From contig NZ_AQUZ01000067.1 in the NCBI RefSeq assembly GCF_000372465.1, positions 1 through 45,623 on the forward strand: 45,623 bases of DNA, written 5' to 3'. This DNA comes from Kribbella catacumbae DSM 19601 (GTDB taxonomy: Bacteria; Actinomycetota; Actinomycetes; Propionibacteriales; Kribbellaceae). Under the pieces are notes generated by a model, which saw only the letters and a list, made by a program, of their open reading frames with translations, was not told the origin of the DNA and did no database searches. The position numbers and the translations under genes were made by a program. The number at the start of each line of letters is the position of its first letter. The stretch's first letter is position 1. Positions 42,485-45,623 of this stretch are shown piece after piece.

Positions 42485-43285
42485 GTGGAACGCAAGGTAG
42501 GTAGTGGCAATGCGACCGTCGAGGCTGAGGCGGACGGGACGTTTGTCCTCCGCGTCGACGGGTCGCTGCAGTCGCAGGTCGATCTTGCCGACCCCACCCA
42601 TCTCGGGTTCGAGTACGTCCGCCGCATCGGGGACGTACTCGACCTGATCGCACCTCGCAAGCAGCCGATCTCCGCCGTCCACATCGGCGGCGCAGGGCTG
42701 ACGCTCGCCCGGTACGTCGCCGTCACCCGCCCGCGCTCGCGGCAGGTCGTGCTGGAGCCGGACGAGGATCTGACCGAGTTCGTCCGCGAGACGCTGCCGC
42801 TGCCGAAGCGCTCCGGCATCAAGGTCCGCGGCACCACCGGCCGGGCCGGCATCACCGACCTGTACGACGATTCGGCCGACGTCGTGATCGTCGACGCCTT
42901 TGTCCGCGAGGCCGTCCCGGCGAATCTCGTCACCGCCGAGTTCGTCGCGCAGTGTGCCCGGATCCTCCGGCCGAGCGGTCTGCTCGTGTTCAACCTGATC
43001 GATGGAACCGCCGGGCTGGGGTTCGTCCGCCGGGTCGCCGCGACGCTGCGTTCAGGACTCGGCGACGGCGTCGTACTGGCCGAACGCAAAGTCCTGCGCG
43101 GCAAGGGTTTCGGGAACGTCGTCCTGGTCGGCTCACGCGCATCGGCCCCCGAGCCGGCCGGCTCGCGTGCGCAACCGCCGTACGAGGTGCTGCCGTTGGC
43201 TGAGCTCGCGGGCAAAGCGGTACCGCTGACGGATGCCGAGGGGTTCGTCTCCCCGGCGGCCCCGGCAGGGACTTTCGGCCGCTGA
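42485..43285 (+). CDS. spermidine synthase-like / class I methyltransferase-fold protein
   Basis: A 266-residue protein with a Rossmann SAM/dcSAM-binding fold. Motif I is AVHIGGAGLTLARYVA, followed by QVVLEPDEDLTEFVRE with an acidic residue at the end of strand 2. DDSADVVIVDAFVREAVP then LVTAEFVAQCARILRPSGLL fit the spermidine-synthase family. Many actinobacterial members are of unknown substrate and do not make spermidine. There is no signal or membrane segment. The start is GTG, 21 bp after the glpQ-like stop. A putative iron box overlaps its stop codon. Confidence 0.82.
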   Translation: MERKVGSGNATVEAEADGTFVLRVDGSLQSQVDLADPTHLGFEYVRRIGDVLDLIAPRKQPISAVHIGGAGLTLARYVAVTRPRSRQVVLEPDEDLTEFVRETLPLPKRSGIKVRGTTGRAGITDLYDDSADVVIVDAFVREAVPANLVTAEFVAQCARILRPSGLLVFNLIDGTAGLGFVRRVAATLRSGLGDGVVLAERKVLRGKGFGNVVLVGSRASAPEPAGSRAQPPYEVLPLAELAGKAVPLTDAEGFVSPAAPAGTFGR

Positions 43286-43300
43286 GTAAGGCGAACCTAA
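43282..43300. promoter_or_regulatory. possible DtxR/IdeR-type iron box upstream of the MOSC gene
   Basis: CTGAGTAAGGCGAACCTAA matches the 19-bp consensus TTAGGTTAGGCTAACCTAA at 14 positions by hand count, the right half (AGGCNAACCTAA) nearly perfectly. It is about 80 bp before the MOSC start, in an AT-richer gap. The function is inferred only. Confidence 0.4.
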
Positions 43301-43381
43301 GCTAGTGGAACCCGACAAAACGTCGTCAGCTTCGGTCAATAGAGGCGGCGGACAGAGCCGGGCGGCAGGTAGCTTGGCCGG

Positions 43382-44245
43382 GTGTCTGCTGCCAGAGTTG
43401 CTGAGCTGAGGTACTACCCGGTGAAGGGTCTTGCCGGGGTTTCTGTCGACCGTACTGACGTACTCGCGACCGGCTTGCGACACGACCGGACCTTCATGTT
43501 GGTCGACCCCGACGGCACCTTCCTCAGCCAGCGCACCGTGCCGGCGATGGCGGCGCTGCGTACCGAGGTCCTGGGGGACGGGGAGGCGCTAAGGCTGTCC
43601 GCCGCCGGAGCCGACGACCTCGAAGTACCGGTCGCGTACGACGGGAAGCGGCGCGACGTGAGCCTGTTCGAGCGTTGGTTCGGTGCCGGCGTGGTGCAGG
43701 ATGCCGCCGCCGACGAGTGGTTCTCCGAGCGGCTCGGCCGGCCGGTCGCGCTGGTCCGGGTCACGCCGGAGCACGAGCGGCCCGGCTGGGGCGTGCACAA
43801 GGGGCTGACCGGCTTCGGCGATGCGCACGCGCTGCTGGTCACGTCGCTGTCGTCGCTGGACGGGCTCAACGAGCGCATCGTCGAGGCGGGCGCCGACCCG
43901 ATCCCGATGAACCGCTTCCGCCCGAACCTCATCATCTCCGGCTGGCCCGTCGCCCACACCGAAGATCGCGTACTGCGTGCGTCGGTGGGCGGTCTCGAGC
44001 TCGGCTACGCGGCCCGCGCCATCCGCTGCGCAGTACCGACGGTCGATCAGGCGACGGGGGAGAAGCGCGGGCCGGAGCCGACGCGCACCTTGGCGAAGTA
44101 CCGTCGCCAGCCCGACTACGGCGGCGGCGTCAGCTTCGGCATGAAGGCCGCCGTGCTGACGCCGGGAGTGGTCACCGTGGGCGATGAGATCTTGGTACAC
44201 GACTGGCTGCCCGAAGGCACGGATCCCGCCCCTGCAACTCGTTAG
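43382..44245 (+). CDS. MOSC domain-containing protein (mARC/YcbX-like)
   Basis: A 287-residue protein. It has an N-terminal MOSC beta-barrel domain (RVAELRYYPVKGLAGVSVDR, then RHDRTFMLVDPDG) and a C-terminal MOSC domain. NRFRPNLIISG and a Cys in IRCAVPTVDQATGEK fit the conserved Cys that ligates molybdenum in mARC-type enzymes. The family includes molybdenum-cofactor enzymes that reduce N-hydroxylated compounds; this one has no ferredoxin domain. The GTG start at 43382 has a weak ribosome site. A possible iron box lies upstream, of interest because electrons would come from iron proteins. Confidence 0.9.
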   Translation: MSAARVAELRYYPVKGLAGVSVDRTDVLATGLRHDRTFMLVDPDGTFLSQRTVPAMAALRTEVLGDGEALRLSAAGADDLEVPVAYDGKRRDVSLFERWFGAGVVQDAAADEWFSERLGRPVALVRVTPEHERPGWGVHKGLTGFGDAHALLVTSLSSLDGLNERIVEAGADPIPMNRFRPNLIISGWPVAHTEDRVLRASVGGLELGYAARAIRCAVPTVDQATGEKRGPEPTRTLAKYRRQPDYGGGVSFGMKAAVLTPGVVTVGDEILVHDWLPEGTDPAPATR

Positions 44246-44280
44246 TCTGCGAGGCTCCACCTGAGTCCTGGGGAGTCGCC

Positions 44281-45249
44281 GTGCGTCGTGTCTTCGTTCT
44301 CCTGTCCACTCTGTTGCTCTGCTCGGGGTTGCTCACCTCCGAGGCCGTTGCCGTCAGCAACAGTGCGCGCGGGCCCGGCAAGGCGGCGTACGACGTGAAG
44401 CTGACCAGCGACGCGAGCGGGCGGACCTGGACCGGGCGGGAGCGGATCGCCTTCACCAACACGTCGGGCAAGCCGTTGGCCGAGATCTACCTGCGGCTGT
44501 GGGGCAACGGCTGGGACGGGTGCAAGCAGCCGGTCAAGGTCAGCAACTTCAGCGGCGGCGTCGCGGCGAAGCCGTCGGTGAACTGCACCGCGGTGAAGGT
44601 GAAGTTGCCGCGGGCGCTGGCTGCCGGCAAGCGGACCTCGGTCGCCTTCGACGTAACGATGACGGCGCCTGATCGGGCGGACCGATTCGGGAGATCAGGC
44701 GTCTACAGCTTCTTTGGCAATGCCCTGCCAGTACTGGCGGTTCGGGACGGCGCCGGCTGGCATCTCGAACCCGACGTCGGGATCGGCGAGAGCTACTACA
44801 CGCTCGCCGCCGACTTCGTAGTACGGCTCAACCATCCCGCTGCCGTCCAGGTCCCCGCGACCGGCCGGACCTCGACCGTACGCCGGGGCAAGCAGGTGTC
44901 GACGGTCAGTATCGCCAAGCAGGTCAGGCTCCGAGCCGCAGGCATGGCTCGGAAGGCGACGCGGACCGCTGCGCACGCACACCCCGGCGCCGAGGCCCCG
45001 ACACGCCGAGGGAAGCGTTTGCTAGCCGGAGACGGGTATGCGTGGGCGTCCCGGTCCTCGCCAGGCCCGACAGCGCTTGATCATTCGCCCCCTTTTGACC
45101 AAGCCCACCCACTTTGCACACCGGCCAGGCAGCCGACCCGCCGGACGGCGCTCAGCCGGTACCCAAGGCGATCCGCCCTCGGCGGATGCGGAGGGAAATG
45201 TCCCGGGTCGGGGGCAAAATCCTCCGGGGTTCGGCGAAAATCCTCCTAG
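44281..45249 (+). pseudogene. M1 family aminopeptidase-like gene, truncated in its N-terminal domain
   Basis: The open frame codes for 322 residues, but only about the first 216 are family-like. They comprise a signal peptide (RRVFVLLSTLLLCSGLLTSE) and the N-terminal beta-domain of M1 metallopeptidase-like proteins: YDVKLTSDASGRTWTGRERI, IYLRLWGNGWDGC, RADRFGRSGVYSFFGNALPV and GESYYTLAADFVVRL. After VSTVSIAKQVR (about 44928) the sequence turns into an Arg/Pro/Ser-rich tail without structure. The expected catalytic domain with HExxH is missing. The GTG start has GGGGAG upstream, so the start is intact. I read it as a gene cut by a deletion or insertion. A secreted stand-alone N-domain is a less likely alternative. 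Confidence 0.8.
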
Positions 45250-45353
45250 GCCCCTCGTGCGCCGCTCTCCAGGATGGCACTCGTCACCGGTCCCGCCGGG
45301 TTGCGGGGTGCCGGTGGCGGGTTTTGTTACCGATGGCGCTTTGTAGCTTGCGT
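44929..45353. other. probable rearrangement junction and insertion-element flank
   Basis: A region of about 425 bp without a supported gene. It starts where M1 similarity ends. An inverted repeat, CCGAGCC...GGCTCGG (44931-44952), lies at the break. A direct repeat, AAAATCCTCC, occurs at 45216-45225 and 45237-45246, 21 bp apart, of the kind seen near insertion-sequence ends. The open frames here have no ribosome site or family features. Confidence 0.5.
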
Positions 45354-45623
45354 TTAAACCTCGGCCGCCTTGGTGTCGTGTCTGGTGATCAGTTCGGTGG
45401 CTTCGGCGGCGATGTCGCGCATCTGGGTGATGAGGGCGCGTAGCTGCCGGTCGTTGTTGATCCATTCGGCGTACAGGTTCGCCTCGTGTTCGGTGAGCCG
45501 ACGGGTGACGGTCTTGCCGTTGATCTTGCGTGTCCACTGGTAGTAGGGGCCGTGCATGCGTGGCGGGTCGGCGTGGCAGCCGCAGTTGGGTTTGCCGCAG
45601 CGGGTGTGACGGCGGGTGATGGT
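45354..45623 (-). CDS. DUF6788-type protein, partial (runs off the window edge)
   Basis: Leftward reading frame, open from the window edge (45623) to a TAA at 45354, so at least 89 residues. It has a zinc-ribbon-like start, RHTRCGKPNCGCHADPPR, followed by MHGPYYQWTRKINGKTVTRR, EHEANLYAEWINNDRQLRAL and a basic C-terminus. I recognise this as the DUF6788 family, whose members often lie directly beside transposase genes in actinobacteria. The true start is outside the window; an internal ATG at 45557 would drop the Cys cluster. It supports a mobile element beyond the right edge. Confidence 0.72.
   Translation of the reverse strand, partial: TITRRHTRCGKPNCGCHADPPRMHGPYYQWTRKINGKTVTRRLTEHEANLYAEWINNDRQLRALITQMRDIAAEATELITRHDTKAAEV

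Noticed and set aside
45022..45537. Leftward open frame of 171 codons in the junction region
   Set aside because: It overlaps the DUF6788 frame out of phase, is Arg/Pro/His-rich, and has no ribosome site or family motif.
1..45623. CRISPR array, rRNA, tRNA or replication origin
   Set aside because: I found no regularly spaced repeats with unique spacers, no complete tRNA cloverleaf, no rRNA-like sequence and no DnaA-box cluster on reading the window.

Overview
The window is high-GC actinobacterial chromosome. The reasons are the many GTG starts, Shine-Dalgarno sites of the GGAGG type, lipoproteins beside arginine-rich signal peptides, and a housekeeping gene order typical of Actinobacteria. 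The mix of sugar ABC importer, GH13, GH18, several ~1100-residue S8 subtilases and a lone polyketide-type ketosynthase suits a soil filamentous actinomycete. My best guess is Kribbella or a near relative in Nocardioidales/Propionibacteriales, but I cannot prove the genus from sequence alone.

Backbone: an M23 peptidase, a lipase-like hydrolase and an IcmB-type B12 subunit (0.8-3.4 kb), sucC-sucD (11-13 kb), a DUF6350 membrane protein followed by purN-purH (14.7-18.2 kb), folD-DUF3017 (28.3-29.5 kb) and mdh (40.2-41.2 kb). From memory, this order matches the icmB...sucCD...purNH...folD...mdh region of Streptomyces. Accessory blocks appear to be spliced into it: (1) 3.7-10.9 kb, a trehalose/alpha-glucoside-type importer without its ATPase, a 52-residue Arg/Asp/Glu protein, a divergent TetR/P450 pair and a GH13 alpha-glucosidase; (2) 18.4-28.3 kb, a GH18 chitinase with an abutting APH-type kinase, a divergent asparagine synthetase/lone ketosynthase pair, a lipoprotein, a pirin, and a TetR-MMPL exporter operon; (3) 29.8-40.1 kb, three tandem paralogous secreted subtilases, each exactly 1112 residues.

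Right end: glycerophosphodiesterase, spermidine-synthase-like and MOSC genes lead to an M1-peptidase-like gene that loses its family sequence in mid-domain near 44928. Non-coding debris follows, then the edge of a gene of the kind often found with transposases, so the right edge probably abuts an insertion or deletion.

Non-coding structure: strong hairpin terminators lie after the importer operon, sucD, purH, subtilase 1 and subtilase 3, and one hairpin contains the stop codons of two convergent genes. Clear palindromic operators sit at the TetR/P450 and TetR/folD divergent promoters. The most unusual non-coding signal is a 105-bp three-palindrome element present twice (25166-25270, and inverted at 29510-29614), about 74% identical by hand count and lying downstream of the last gene of a transcription unit each time.
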